A DNA stretch of 64,000 nt, taken from Cocos nucifera (taxonomy: Eukaryota > Streptophyta > Magnoliopsida > Arecales > Arecaceae). Within the stretch, counting starts at the first letter, position 1, and the number at the start of each line of letters is the position of its first letter. The stretch is from the NCBI GenBank assembly GCA_006176705.1, contig QRFJ01004967.1, positions 1-64,000 of the forward strand, in the 5' to 3' direction. The position numbers and the translations under genes were made by a program. Positions 36,841 to 47,930 of the stretch are shown piece after piece. The notes beneath the pieces are model-generated. The model had not been told where the DNA came from and ran no database searches. It saw only the letters and a list, made by a program, of their open reading frames with translations.

Positions 36841-37682
36841 TATTGGGGATAAATCCATGCTTGCCAAAGTTTGGCTAAGACTCTGACTCTTAATCAGTTT
36901 CATCTGGTTGCAGCTATAAAAATCGAACCTCAACCTACAAGAGTATTCGAACTTTGAATCATTCTGAGATGGCCAACCTTCGACACTATGGATAGATAAT
37001 CTGATTGGCTAGAAAGATTGATTTTGGATTTGATAAGGCATTGCAGATTTTTTTCCAGACGAGCTTGAACAATCAATACTTCTGCCCCAGAGAATCAGCC
37101 AAGTTTTCAACTCCTATGCATCCCATCCGATCGATCTCCTTCCGATAGCTTGTGTGGCCCCACTTGGATGAACTTTCTTGGATCCCTTTTTTTTGATAGA
37201 ATCTCAGCCAAACTCCTCCAGCAGTTGAGCTTCTTCTAAACTATCCCCAGATGAACTTCAGCACTTTATCGTTATTCACCAATGAGCAACTATGGAAGTG
37301 GCCGAACCTCAAATGAACAACAGAGACCAGTGTCTCAATCATGCTTGCCTATTATGGCCATCTATCAATACTCAGTCCAGGTGGACCCCTCACAGTCGGA
37401 CTCCTTTCAGTCAAATATCTTCTAGGCTTCTTCGCCGATCGAACCCCTATCGGACTTCTCTTCTAACCAAATTTCTTCTAGCCATCTAAAAGGGCCATGG
37501 CGTAGACCTTCAACATAGCAAATAAAAGCCAGCACATGGTCAATCCTGAGAGCCTCCAAACTTCTTCAAAATAACAATGCCCAAAAGCCCTTCATCGCCT
37601 GCAACTACCTCATCCGAACTCCAATTATTGGATCTCCAATAGACCAGATGTCATGACAATGAATCCTACTCTCTGTAACAAA
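36841..37682 (+). repeat. G 5' LTR, first part (U3)
   Basis: It starts TATTGGGGATAAATCC (ancestral TGTTAGGG is seen in the 3' LTR) and aligns with 53817-54660. It ends at the ACAAA target of F, whose left copy is 37678-37682. Confidence 0.92.
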
Positions 37683-37930
37683 TGTGAGCTCAGAAGTGGC
37701 ACTCCCAAGTCTTGAAAATATGAGAAGATAGGTCATGGGAAGATGGGAGCGAGCTGGAAGAAGAATCAATTTGAATAGTAAAGTTTAGAAATTGGGCCAG
37801 CTCACTCTGAGACTGAGCCGGCTTAGTTGAAAATTGGATTGGCTCAATCTAGGACTGGGTCAGCTAGGTCTCAAAAAAAAAATTTAGATAGAGAGCAGCA
37901 TTTTTGGGCTATTAGCATGGTACACAACTA

Positions 37931-37959
37931 GGTCGGCTCAGTCTGGGACTGAGCCGACC
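37931..37959. other. Perfect 12-bp stem-loop in F 5' LTR
   Basis: GGTCGGCTCAGT and ACTGAGCCGACC flank the loop CTGGG. In the 3' LTR (about 42892-42920) two changed bases convert pairs to G-T wobbles, so the fold is still possible. Confidence 0.75.
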
Positions 37960-38087
37960 CAGTCGTAGGTTAGCCGACTCAGTCTGAAATTGGGCCAGCT
38001 CAGTTTTTGTGGGTTATTATTTTATGTACACAGGTTGTTTGGGTTTGGAGAATTTTTCTATGAGCTTGGGCTTGACCCTTTGTAAAG

Positions 38088-38095
38088 TATATATA
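38088..38095 (+). promoter_or_regulatory. Putative TATA box, F 5' LTR
   Basis: TATATATA about 50 bp upstream of the AATAAA signal at 38137. The same spacing is seen in the 3' LTR (about 43047 and 43096). Confidence 0.65.
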
Positions 38096-38136
38096 CTGAA
38101 AATAGGTTAAGATTGTAAGGGTGCTGAAATATACTG

Positions 38137-38142
38137 AATAAA
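38137..38142 (+). terminator. Putative polyadenylation signal, F LTR
   Basis: AATAAA followed by AGCTCTTTTC and a T/C-rich stretch, a normal position for the R/U5 part of a short Copia LTR. Only the 3' LTR copy would act as terminator. Confidence 0.5.
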
Positions 38143-38301
38143 AGCTCTTTTCTTTTGAAAATCTCTTCTTCTCTTCTTCTCTATTCTTTAATTTATTTGA
38201 TCATGCTTCTACAAAGATCTCTAAGAAGTACTTTCTTGTTGCTTGGCTAATCACCGACGGCCATGTTGATCTGTATGAAAAGAGCGCATATTCTCAACAT
38301 T

Positions 38302-38313
38302 TGGTATTAGAGC
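38302..38313 (+). other. F primer binding site
   Basis: TGGTATTAGAGC differs by one transition from the initiator tRNA-Met primer site, two bases after the LTR. Confidence 0.85.
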
Positions 38314-38589
38314 GGTGTTGCATGGAAGGAAGGAAGACACCTAGGATTTACTACATCCAGGATCTATTGCATCAAGTTTTATCCTAAAAACTTCTAGTTT
38401 GTTTCGTGGTTGTGTCTAGATTGATGTGGAGATTGTTTACACGAAAGAACTGTGATACAAAAGTTTGGAAAGAGGATCTAGGGCTAGTTAGATTTTCTAT
38501 GAAGGATAGTTTTACTGGTGGGTGATCGTGAAGGATGTTAGAGATCTATTCTTGACTTGTTTGAAGTCATAGGATCAAATGAATTCAAG

Positions 38590-41500
38590 ATGGATTTTGA
38601 CAAGTTCGACGATAAGAAAAACTTTATCCTATGGCAGCAAAGAGTAAAGGACTTGTTGGTTCAGCTGAGGATTTATAAGATCTTGATAAAAGAAAGGCCG
38701 AAAAAGATCAATATTGAGGATTGGGAAGAGTTGGAGGAAATTGCTTTTAGCACAATCCGGATGTGCTTGGTCGATCAAGTTTTGCCCAAGATTTGTACAG
38801 AGACTATGATAAAGGGGCTCTAGGAGAGACTGGAGAACACATACATAGGAAAAAATATGACGAACAAGCTGTGGTTGAAGAAATAGTTGTATAGTCTGAG
38901 GATGCCCGAAGGTGGAGATCTTGTTGCACATATCCAAAGGTTCAATCAGGTGTGTTCTGAGGTGATGAGTTTGGATGTGAAGATCGACGAGGAGGATCGA
39001 GCATTACTGCTATTATGTTCTCTTCCAAGTTCGTATGATGGTCTCATAACAACTCTAGTTTATGAGAAGGAGACCCTAAACTATGAAGAGGTTGTTGGTG
39101 TGCTCAGATCAAATGAGCAAAAGGAGAAGATCTGCAAGGAAGATCCTAAGTCTGAGATCTTGGCTGTGAACGAAAGACAAGAAAGATCAAATGAGAAGAC
39201 AAGAGAAAAATCCAAGGGCAGGTCAAAGTCTCGTGATCAAAGAAAGATGATATTGAAATGTCATAAATGTCAACAGCCTGGACACCTGAAGAGAGATTGT
39301 CCCCTTTTGAGATCAGAAAAAGGAAAGGTCGGTAAGGGAGATGATATAGCATCTATGAGCAGTGGAGAAGACCTGCTAGTTGTACCAAATGGATCCACAC
39401 AGTGCGATACTATGTGGATATTAGATTCAGCATGCTCGCACCACTATACTTCTCATTAAGAGTAATTTGCTACCAACCAGAAGGCCAATGGTGGAAGTGT
39501 CAGCCTTGGAGATGATCACTCATGCAAAGTAGCTGGAATTGGCTTTATCAAGGTGAGGATGTATGATAAGATCATTCGTACATTATCAAATATCAGGCAT
39601 GTACTAGAGTTGAAAAAGAATTTGATTTCTTTGGGCCACTTGGAGGAGCAGGGTTATGCTTTTAGTAGCCAGGCTGGGAATGGATGTCTGAAAATTTTTA
39701 AGAGAGCTTTGGTGGTGATGAGAGATAGAAGACTGAGCAATAATCTTTACTGAATGGAAGGCTCAGTGATAAATAATAATGTAGAGGTGCTAGCAGCGGC
39801 ATAGGAAGAGCAGATTTTATATCGGTTGTGGTACCATCGGATGGATCATATGAGTGACCGTGGGCTCATAGAACTAAGTAGAAAAAATATGATCCCAACC
39901 CTGAAGAAGGAGGGCATAAATCTTTATGAGCTGTATATCTTTGAAAAATAGCATAGGATGAAGTTTGCCAGAAATACCAAGCGCAGCGAGGGAGGGCTGG
40001 ATTTAGTGCACTCAGATGTGTGGGGGCTAGCTCCTGTATTAGCGAGAGGTAGGGCAAAATACTTTATTACTTTCATTGATGATTTCTCAAGGAAGGTGTG
40101 GATTTATCTAATCAGAGAAAAATTAGAGGTGTTTGCCTAGTTTAGAGCCTGGAGAGCTGAAGTAGAGAAGAAGTCAGGAAGACAGATAAAGTATCTGAGG
40201 TCAGACAATGGAGGAAAGTATACTAGCCTGGAGTTCAGGAGATAATGTGAGAAAAATGGCATGAAACTCTATTACACGGTGAGGTTGACTCCCCAGTAGA
40301 ATAGTGTCATAGAGAGGATAAACCGAACACTGACTGAGAAGGCATGGAGTTTGAGGCTACAGACATCACTCCTAAAGTTCTTTTAGGATGATGCTCTAAC
40401 TTTTTCTTATTTTCATATGAATAGGTCTCCTCATTATAAGCTGAATGGAGGAATTCTAGAAGAGGTCTGGAGTGAAAAGAAGGTGGAGCTTGGCCACCTG
40501 AAAGTCTTCGGTTGCACAGCCTGTGCACATATGGAGGCAACCGAGAGGAGCAAATTGGATCCAAAATCTCAAAAGATGACATTCATAAGATATCCACAAG
40601 GAGTCAAGGGGTACCTACTATGGGACTCTCAAGCATAAAAGTCAGCGATTAGTAGGGACATTATCTTTAATGAGAAGAGCATCTTGAGGAGGTCTATGAT
40701 AGATGAAACTAGAGAAACAAAGGTGAACAGTGGTGGCCAGTCAGAGAATGATGGCATACAGGTTACATCCACTTATAGGAGTGTTCCTGTTGAGGTGGAG
40801 CTGGGCAAAAAAGTATTGTCTCAGATTAAAAATCAACATGAAGGGCTGATAATTCAGACAGATGTGCAGGAGCAGCCACAGACATCAGGCAGAGATGTGC
40901 CAGTGGGAATAGCTTTGCACAAGCCCCAACGTACTATTAAGAGATCGGTTAGATATGGCATTGATGAGGTTATCTCCGATGCACTCATCACTGCTAATGG
41001 AGATCCAGAGAATTATGCAGAGGCCTTGGAGAGTGAGGCTCATGATTTATGGATGCAGGCCATGATGGAGGAGATGGAATCACTTGAGAAGAATCAGACA
41101 TGGCAGCTGGTGGATCTTCTAGAGGGTGCTCGACATATTGGCTCAAAATGGGTGTTCACAAAGAAAGAAGCACATTCAAAATAAGGTGGAGTTAGATTCA
41201 AAGCAAGGCTGGTAGCAAAGGGATACTTACAAAGGGAAGGGATTGACTATACAAAATTTTTTTCTCCTATGGTGCGTCATACATCAATTTGAGTTTTGCT
41301 GTCACTGGTGGCACAACATAATATGGAATTGGAACAGATGGACGTGAAGACAGCCTTCCTTCATGGAACTTTGGAGGAAAGAATCTACATGAAGTAGCCA
41401 GATGGTTTCATGCAGATGGGATAGGAAGAAAAGGTGTGTTTACTCAGAAAGTCTTTGTATGGCTTGAAATAATCTCCTCATCAGTGGTATCGAAAGTATG

Positions 41501-42584
41501 ATAGCTTTGTCTTGAGCCTGGATTTCAGTAGATGTGAACATGATTGTTTTGTCTACGTCAAGGATGTAGATGAGGAGGATACCCTATACCTATTATTGTA
41601 TGTAGATGATATGCTCATAGCTAGTAGAAGCATGAATGCTGTGAAAAGATTGAAAGGGACATTATCATCAGAATTTGAGATGAAAGATTTGGATCCAACT
41701 GAGAAAATCCTTGGAATGAAGATTTGCAGAGATAGGTGCAAAGGAGTGCTCCATTTGTTACAAGAAAAGTATGTCCAGAAGGTTCTGGAGAGGTTTGGGA
41801 TGGAGAAGGCCAAACTTATAGAGACGCCATTGCCGAGCCATATGTCTCTCTCCAAGTTACAGTGCCCCTAGTCAGAAGAGGAGAGAGAGTATATGGAACG
41901 AGTCCCTTATGCAAATGCTGTAGGCAGTATGATGTACACTATGGTATGCTGTAGATGAGATATAGCACATGCTGTGAGCACGGTTAGTAGATACATGGCT
42001 AACCCTGAGAAGGAATATTGAAAAGCATTGAAATGGATATTGAGATATCTGCAAAGAATAAGAAATTATGGTTTGGTATTTGGTGGGTAGCTGGGAGGAT
42101 TTGGAGAACAATTTGTGAAGATGTGTGAAGGTTTAGGTCCTTTGGAAGGGTTTGTTGATGCAAATTATGTTAGTGATTTTGATATAAGGAGGTCTACTAC
42201 TGAATACCTCTTCTGTGTATATGGTGGACCGGTGTCTTGGAGATTAACCCTTCAGCCAATCACGGCCTTGTCTACCATAGAGGTCAAGTACATTGGGATA
42301 ACGGAGGTTGCAAAGGAAGCCCTTTGGCTTAGAAGGTTGATTGATGAGTTGGGGGTGGAGCAGAGCAAAGTTACACTATTCAGTGATAATCAGAGTGCTC
42401 TGTTGTTAGCACAGAATCCAGTCTATCATACGCGCACAAAGCAATAGACGTGAGGTACCACCGGATCAGAGAGCTGATGGAGGAAGGTGAAGTGGAACTA
42501 ATGAAGATCTATACCAAGAAGAATCAGTCTGATGCACTCACGAAGGTACTCCCCAAAGATAGATTTCAGAGATGTGTGGCATGA
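38590..42584 (+). pseudogene. F gag-pol polyprotein pseudogene (TNT1/Tork-like)
   Basis: Single polyprotein for gag, protease, integrase, RT and RNase H. ATG 38590 (MDFDKFDDKKNFILWQQRVK) is the most TNT1-like start. Gag spans about residues 1-190, zinc knuckle CHKCQQPGHLKRDC near 224-237, protease LDSACSHH near 278, integrase zinc/core from about 415 to 540 (HSDVWG, FIDDFSRKVW), the RSDNGGKY block near 40200, RT with YVDD at 41599-41610 (about residue 1004), RNase H ending RCVA and stop at 42584. The whole gene stays in one frame from 38557 to about 42440 with roughly fifteen in-frame stops. A single one-base loss near 42443 shifts the last 45 codons. Most stops stand for Gln or Trp. Confidence 0.93.
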
Positions 42585-42626
42585 ATGGGTCTGTTGAGAA
42601 GAGATGAGTTCACAAGAACTTGATAG

Positions 42627-42641
42627 CACCAAGGTGGAGAA
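42627..42641 (+). other. F polypurine tract
   Basis: CACCAAGGTGGAGAA immediately before the 3' LTR, typical for TNT1-like elements. Confidence 0.85.
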
Positions 42642-43257
42642 TGTGAGCTCAAAAGTCGCACTCCCAAGTCTTGAAAATATGAGAAGATAGGTCATGAAAA
42701 GATGAGAGCGAGTCGGAAGAAGAATCAGTCTCAATAGTAAAGTTTAGAAATTGGATCGGTTCACTCTGAGACTGAGTCGGCTCAGTTGGGAACTGGGTTG
42801 GCTCAGTCTAGGACTGGGTCGGCTAGGTCTTAGAGAAAAATTCAGATAGAGAGTAGCATTTTTGAACTATTGGAATGGTACACAACTGGGTTGGCTCAGT
42901 TTGGGACTGAGCTGACCTAGTCGCAGGTTAGCCTGCTCAGTTTGAAACTGGGCCGGCTCAGTTTTTGTAAGTTATTACTTTATATACATGGGTTGTATGG
43001 GTTTGGAGAGTTTTTCTATGAGCTTGGGCTTGACCCTTTGTAAAGTATATATACTGAAAATAGGTCAAGGTTGTAAGGGTGCTGAAATATACTGAATAAA
43101 AGCTCTTTTCTTTCAAAAATCTCTTCTTCCCTTCTTCTCTATTTCTTGATTTATTTGATCGTGCTTCCACAGAGATCTCTAAGAAGTACTTCCTTATTGC
43201 TTGGCTAATCATCGATGGCCATATCGATCCATGTGGGAAGAGCGCATATTCCCAACA
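42642..43257 (+). repeat. F 3' LTR (616 bp)
   Basis: TGTGAGCTCAAAAG to ATATTCCCAACA, aligned throughout with 37683-38299. Followed by ACAAA at 43258-43262. Confidence 0.95.
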
Positions 43258-43262
43258 ACAAA

Positions 43263-43573
43263 CTCCACGTGGGCTCGAATGCCCCACTATCAAATGATTG
43301 CGGCTGTCACTATCAGTTTGTTAAAGGCTCTGGGCTATAAAAGAGACCCTCTAGATATGATTTCCCCAAGCTCTCTTCTCCTTCTTGATACTCTGCAACT
43401 TTCTCTACTGAGTACTCCATTTCTATTGGTCGAAAGAGCTGACTTGATCGTTGGAGGGTCTTGCTAGAGCCACCTCCCTAGGCTCTAGATGAGACTTGTC
43501 TTGCAGGTCACCAGCGGTGACCTCGTCTACTCCGACTCTAGTGTTCCTTCGATGACGATCAAATTTTGCACCA
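43263..43573 (+). repeat. G 5' LTR, second part (promoter/R/U5)
   Basis: Continues the G LTR after F and aligns with 54662-54972. It contains TATAAAAG at 43336-43343. The end is placed at ...TTTTGCACCA (43573) by comparison with ...TTTTACATCA in the 3' LTR; ...TGCA at 43570 is also possible. Confidence 0.88.
43336..43343 (+). promoter_or_regulatory. Putative TATA box, G 5' LTR
   Basis: TATAAAAG within GGGCTATAAAAG, conserved in the 3' LTR at 54735-54742. Copia F lies upstream of it, so it would separate the core promoter from most of the U3. Confidence 0.75.
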
Positions 43574-43578
43574 ATAGA

Positions 43579-43600
43579 ATTGGCACTAGAGGAAGAGCAC
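43579..43600 (+). other. G primer binding site region
   Basis: AATTGGCACTAGAGGAAGAG just after the LTR resembles the ATTGGCGC...-type sites common in plant Tat elements. The tRNA identity cannot be fixed by eye. Confidence 0.5.
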
Positions 43601-43685
43601 CCTCTATTTCTGAGGTTTCCTTGTTCTTGAAGGAGTACTTAATAGAGAACTCTCTTCTTCTCCTCCAGAGTCTTTTCTGAAAAAG

Positions 43686-45110
43686 ATGCCTCCCAGGAAA
43701 GCTTCTACCCAACAGTCAATGACCTCCGCAGCCAAATTCCATCCAGATCTGTCCATCCCTATTTTATCCCGATAACTCAAGCTCCATCTGCAGTAATGGT
43801 GGACGTGAAGCAGTTCAACCTACTAGCCCAATAGGTTCACGACCTCACGGAAGAAGTGTAGGCCATGCAATAGCAGTAGCCTCCGATGCCAATTTGACCA
43901 AAGCAGGCTTCTCTGGAGCCCCATGATCTAGTCTGGTGATGTCCGACTTGGGTTGGCCGATTGGTGACCTCCAAAAAGGAGAAGCAGAGGGCTGAGAGCC
44001 CCCGCTTTGATCATGACTCTACCCCTGGGGGGACTTTGCCCCTGTTCAGCTAGAAGACCTTGGAGATCCATGATCGAGAGGATCTTCTAGATCAGAAACT
44101 GCAAGAGATGAATCGATGGATCGAAGAACTCTGCCATGCACCTCCATCCCATAGTAATCATATCTATACCAACCCACCTTTCTCTCATCACATCATGTAG
44201 GAACCGATCCCGTCGAACTTCAAGCTCCCTCAATTTGAGAGCTACGATAGGACCTTCGATCTGGTTGACCATCTGGAGGTCTTTTGAATAATGATGCTGC
44301 TCCATGGTGCGTCCGATGCCATCCTGTGCTGAGCTTTCCCATCTACATTGAAAGGGGCAGCCAGAAATTGCTACTCGACCATCAAGTCGAATACCATCTT
44401 CTCTTTTGATCAAATGAGCCATTAGTTTGTGACTCATTTTGTCAGCAATCGACATCCCAGGCGAGGCTTGAAATCCTTCATCAACATCAAGCAGCAAGAA
44501 GGAGAATTCATCCAAGCTTATGTCAATCATTTCAATGCTGCTGCACTGGAGGTCCAAAACTTAGACCAATCTGTTGTGATGGCCATGCTAAAAGGTGGCC
44601 TTCAAAAGAATAATCTGCTATTTTTCTTGGAGGAGAAGTATCTTAGGGATTTTATCGATATGCTGGCTCGGACTGAAGGGTATACCCGGGCGAAAGAGGC
44701 CTTCCAGGCTAAGGATAATGAAGCCGCTAGAGAATGGCAAATGGATGAGCCGGGCAAGCCTGCTAAGGAAAGCCAAGTGAAGCTCGGCCGTGCTCCGAAA
44801 CTCCTCCTTAGCACAAGCGAGCCCAAACTCTGCCCTGGGCTCGGAAGCAAGCAAGCCCTGATAGAAGGGCTCGGTGGGGCTCCCCCTCCAAAGGTTCCAC
44901 AACTATGCCCCTCTCAATGCTCCAAAAATCCAAGTATTAATGGAGATTAAGGAGCAGCTACCAAGATCGGAAAGGATGCGCTCCCATCCTGACAGACGCA
45001 ATCCAAATAAGTTCTGCCTCTATCATTGTGACCACAGTCACGATACTAAAGAATGCATTCAGCTCCAAGATGAGATTGAGGAGCTCATCAAGCGAGGTAG
45101 ACTCGGCTAA
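43686..45110 (+). pseudogene. G gag (Retrotrans_gag type)
   Basis: Capsid protein of a Gypsy element. ATG 43686 (MPPRKASTQQSMTSAAK) opens the frame, but a shift near 43770 moves it to the frame containing APSAVMVDVKQFN. The Retrotrans_gag core reads from 44429 (HPRRGLKSFINIKQQEGEFI, then YVNHFNAAALEV and MLKGGLQKNNLLFFL) to EGYTRAKEAFQAKD near 44700. A second shift near 44870 leads to the C-terminal FCLYHCDHSHDTKECIQLQD with its Cys/His knuckle (45016-45075). Stops occur in the N-terminal half where Gln is expected (for example in 43825-43885). Confidence 0.85.
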
Positions 45111-45780
45111 TTCCTACGGCACCGATTTAAAGGGTGGAAAGATTGGCCAAGGGCACTGCCACAACCAGAACCGCCAAGGGAGGAGCAGTAGGCAAATCGG
45201 CCACCCCTCGACATCATCAACACCATCATTGGGGGACTTTGGTGCGGGGAGGTTGGTGGATCAATGGAGCCCAGGAAGAGGCAGAGAACTGAGGAGTCCA
45301 TCGCTTTCACCAACGAGGATGCCCAAGGAGTCCAATTTTCGCATAATGATGCGGTTGTAATCTCTTTAAACATTGTTGACTATGATGTACGCCATAGTTT
45401 GGTAGATAATGGAAGCTCTGTTGATGTTTTATTTTATGATACTTTCTTAAAAATGTCTTTATCTAATAATCACTTAGGACCTATGAACTCCCCATTGGTA
45501 GGCTTCACTGGCAATGTCGTGCCAGTTGAGGGCATAATAACTCTGATTATGGTTGCAAGACAGCGTCCGAAGCTAGCTAAAGTGCAGGTCAATTTTTTAG
45601 TCGTAAAAGCCCCATCTGCCTATAATGCTATTCTTGGCCAACATGGTTAGAATGCACTTCGAGCTGTAGTCTCAACTTATTATTTAAAGATGAAGTTTTT
45701 GATGAGCTATGGAATTGGAGAGATCAGGAGAGACCAGGCCTTAGCAAGGCATTGTTACTCCATCGCCTTACAGAAAAACA
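45111..45780 (+). pseudogene. G aspartic protease
   Basis: Cleaves the polyprotein in an active element. The catalytic region reads HSLVDNGSSVDVLFYDTF near 45395-45440, with Asp-Asn-Gly where Asp-Thr/Ser-Gly is usual. It is followed by the flap-like PVEGIITLIMVARQ and the C-terminal NAILGQHG (45630-45650). It is in the same frame as the gag tail and as RT downstream. A stop near 45648 stands where Arg or Trp is expected. Confidence 0.85.
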
Positions 45781-47390
45781 TCCAATCTGATCTTTGTCTT
45801 GTTGATGGGCTGGATGTCTGCGACAACCTTACAGAGGAGGGGGGCGAGCCTATGGAAGACCTCATTTCCATCCTGTTGAACGATAGAAATGTGGAGCACA
45901 CTATGCAGATCGGTTCCAACTTAGGGGATGAGGTTCGAGAGCAACTCATTGCCTTCCTTCGAAAGAATGTAGATGTCTTCGCTTGGGTTCCAATGGATAT
46001 GCCGAAAATCAATACCAAGGTCATGGAACATCGGCTGGCTGCTGACCCTAGGTGTCGGCCAGTAAAAGAGAAGATGCGCAACCATGCTCCGAAGAGGCAG
46101 AAAGTAATTATGGAAGAAGTCGACAAGCTCCTCAAGGCTGGATTTATCTGAGAAAACTATCCGAGTTGGGTCTCAAATGTAGTGTTCGTCAAAAAGACGA
46201 ACGACAAGTAGAGGATGTGTATAGACTTCAAGAAGCTGAACAAAGCTTGTCCAAAAGATAGCTACCCCCTATCCAAGATTGATCAGTTGGTGGATGCAAC
46301 CTTGGGCCATGAGCTCCTCACCTACATGAGCGCCTTTTATGGCTATAACCAAATATGCATGGCGCTAGAGGATGAGGAGAAAACCGCTTTTGTTACTGAC
46401 CATGATTTTTACTATTATAGGGTTATGCTTTTTGGACTCAAGAATGCAGGGAAAACATACCAGTGCCTGGTCAATAAAATCTTCAAGGAGCAGATCGGCC
46501 GAAACATGGAGGTGTATGTGGATGACATGCTCACCAAGAGTCAGGCTTCAATAAATCACATCACCAACCTCAAAGAGACCTTTAGTACACTTAAGAAGTA
46601 CAGGATAAAGCTGAACCCAACCAAATGCGCCTTCGGTGAAACCTCGAGGAAGTTCTTGGGATTCATGGTGTCGAGGCACGAGATTGAGGTGAATCTAGAG
46701 AAAATCCAAGCTATTCAAGAGATGACTACTCCAAAAATAATCAAAAAAGTTCAGTGCTTGACTGAAAAAGTGGCATTCCTAAACCACTTCATCTCAAGAT
46801 CGATCGAGCGATGCATGCTCTTCTTTCAAGTTCTCAAATAGCCAATGAGCTTCTACTGGATGGTGGAATGCCAACAGGCATTCGAAGAGATTAAAAACTA
46901 CCTCAGCTCGTCCCCACTGCTAGCAAAGTCTGAGCTTGAAAAAGAATTGTTCTTGTACGAAAAATTATTCTTGTACCTAGCGGTCTCCTTGGCAGCCCTG
47001 GCAGCAGTCCTGGTCAGGGAGGAAGTGAAAGTATAGCAGTCGGTCTACTACAAAAGTCAGATCCTGAGGGATGTAGAGATCAGGTACTCTAAATTAGAAA
47101 AATTGACTTACTCTCTTCTAATTACTGTCAGGAGACTCCAACCTTACTTTCAGGGGCATACCATAACTGTCCTTATGGATCAACCAATTAAAACAGTCCT
47201 TCATCGAATGGGTACCTCTGGAAGAATCATAAAATAGGCAATCGAGCTTACAAAGTTTGACATCAATTACCAACCCCAGCCATCGATCAAAGCTTAGATA
47301 TTAGTAGATTTTGTAGTAGAGTGTACCATTCCAAATAAAGTTGAGCCTGAAGGTATGAAACCAGCATTCCGTGGTTGTAGCCAAGGCCCC
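45781..47390 (+). pseudogene. G reverse transcriptase and RNase H
   Basis: Gypsy RT. The linker (FAWVPMDMPKINTKVMEHRL, 45975) leads into the fingers/palm: RMCIDFKKLNKACPKDSYPL from 46212, the block around AFVTDHDFYYYRVMLFGLKN, and the active site YVDD at 46515-46526. It then continues KLNPTKCAFGETSRKFLGFM. RNase H begins about 46845 (FLYLAVSLAALAAVLVREE) and continues through YFQGHTITVLMDQPIKTVL (47140-47200). It shares one frame with the protease up to about 47390, with stops near 46150, 46205, 46840 and 47035. Confidence 0.9.
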
Positions 47391-47930
47391 CCGAAGAGAG
47401 CACCGACCTTTCCGAAGGCTTTTGGGCCCTGTACGTGGATGGTTCATCCAACGCTGTTGGAGCAGGCATGGGGTTGGTCTTAGTTAACCCCATGGGAGTC
47501 ATCGTCGAATATGCACTATGCCTTGAATTTCCTGCAACTAATAATGGAGCTGAATATGAAGCTCTGATCGCTGGGTTAAAAATAGCAAAAGAGTTAGAGG
47601 CAGATTGGCTCAAGTTTTTAGTGATTCCCAGCTGGTGGTCGGATAGGTTAGCGACAACTATGAAGCCTGAGAAGAAAACATGATGAAGTATTTTGAAAAA
47701 GTAAAAAACTTGGCTTTGGCCTTCAACAGTTTTAGCATCCAACGAATTTGAGGATGAAAAATACAAGAGCCGACCTTCTCTCTAGGTTGGCCACTTTAGC
47801 CCCAATCAAATTGCTCAAAGAAGTATTTTTTGAAATTCTAAAGTGCCCAAGCTCGAAGGAGTCGCAGCCTGTTCTATAAGTTGAGCACGAGCTGAGCTGG
47901 ATTGACCCGCTAGTTGCCTACCTCAAGGAT
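47391..47930 (+). pseudogene. G second RNase H domain (archaeal type)
   Basis: An extra RNase H between RNase H and integrase, known as a Tat-lineage trait. The frame from about 47400 reads ALYVDGSSNAVGAGMGLVLV (first catalytic Asp in YVDGSS), then NNGAEYEALIAGLKIAKELE (catalytic Glu). A frameshift near 47610 is followed in the next frame by SDSQLVV (second Asp) and YEA. So all three visible catalytic positions remain, split over two frames. Sequence from 47700 to 47930 is linker toward integrase with several stops. Confidence 0.88.

Larger units (their letters stand above)
37683..38299 (+). repeat. F 5' LTR (617 bp)
   Basis: TGTGAGCTCAGAAG to ATATTCTCAACA. It contains four imperfect copies of a ~40-bp motif around GGCTCAGTCTGGGACTGAGCC (37794-38015), a 12-bp perfect stem-loop at 37931-37959, a TATA box at 38088-38095 and an AATAAA signal at 38137-38142. 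Confidence 0.95.
37683..43257 (+). mobile_element. F: complete TNT1/Tork-like Copia element (5,575 bp)
   Basis: Short LTRs (617 and 616 bp), PBS, one gag-pol frame, PPT, and a perfect ACAAA target duplication (37678-37682 / 43258-43262). Gene content and gag style resemble tobacco TNT1, so it is a different lineage from the long-LTR elements around it. By hand count the first ~187 LTR bases differ at roughly 22 positions, so it is not a recent arrival. Confidence 0.95.
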
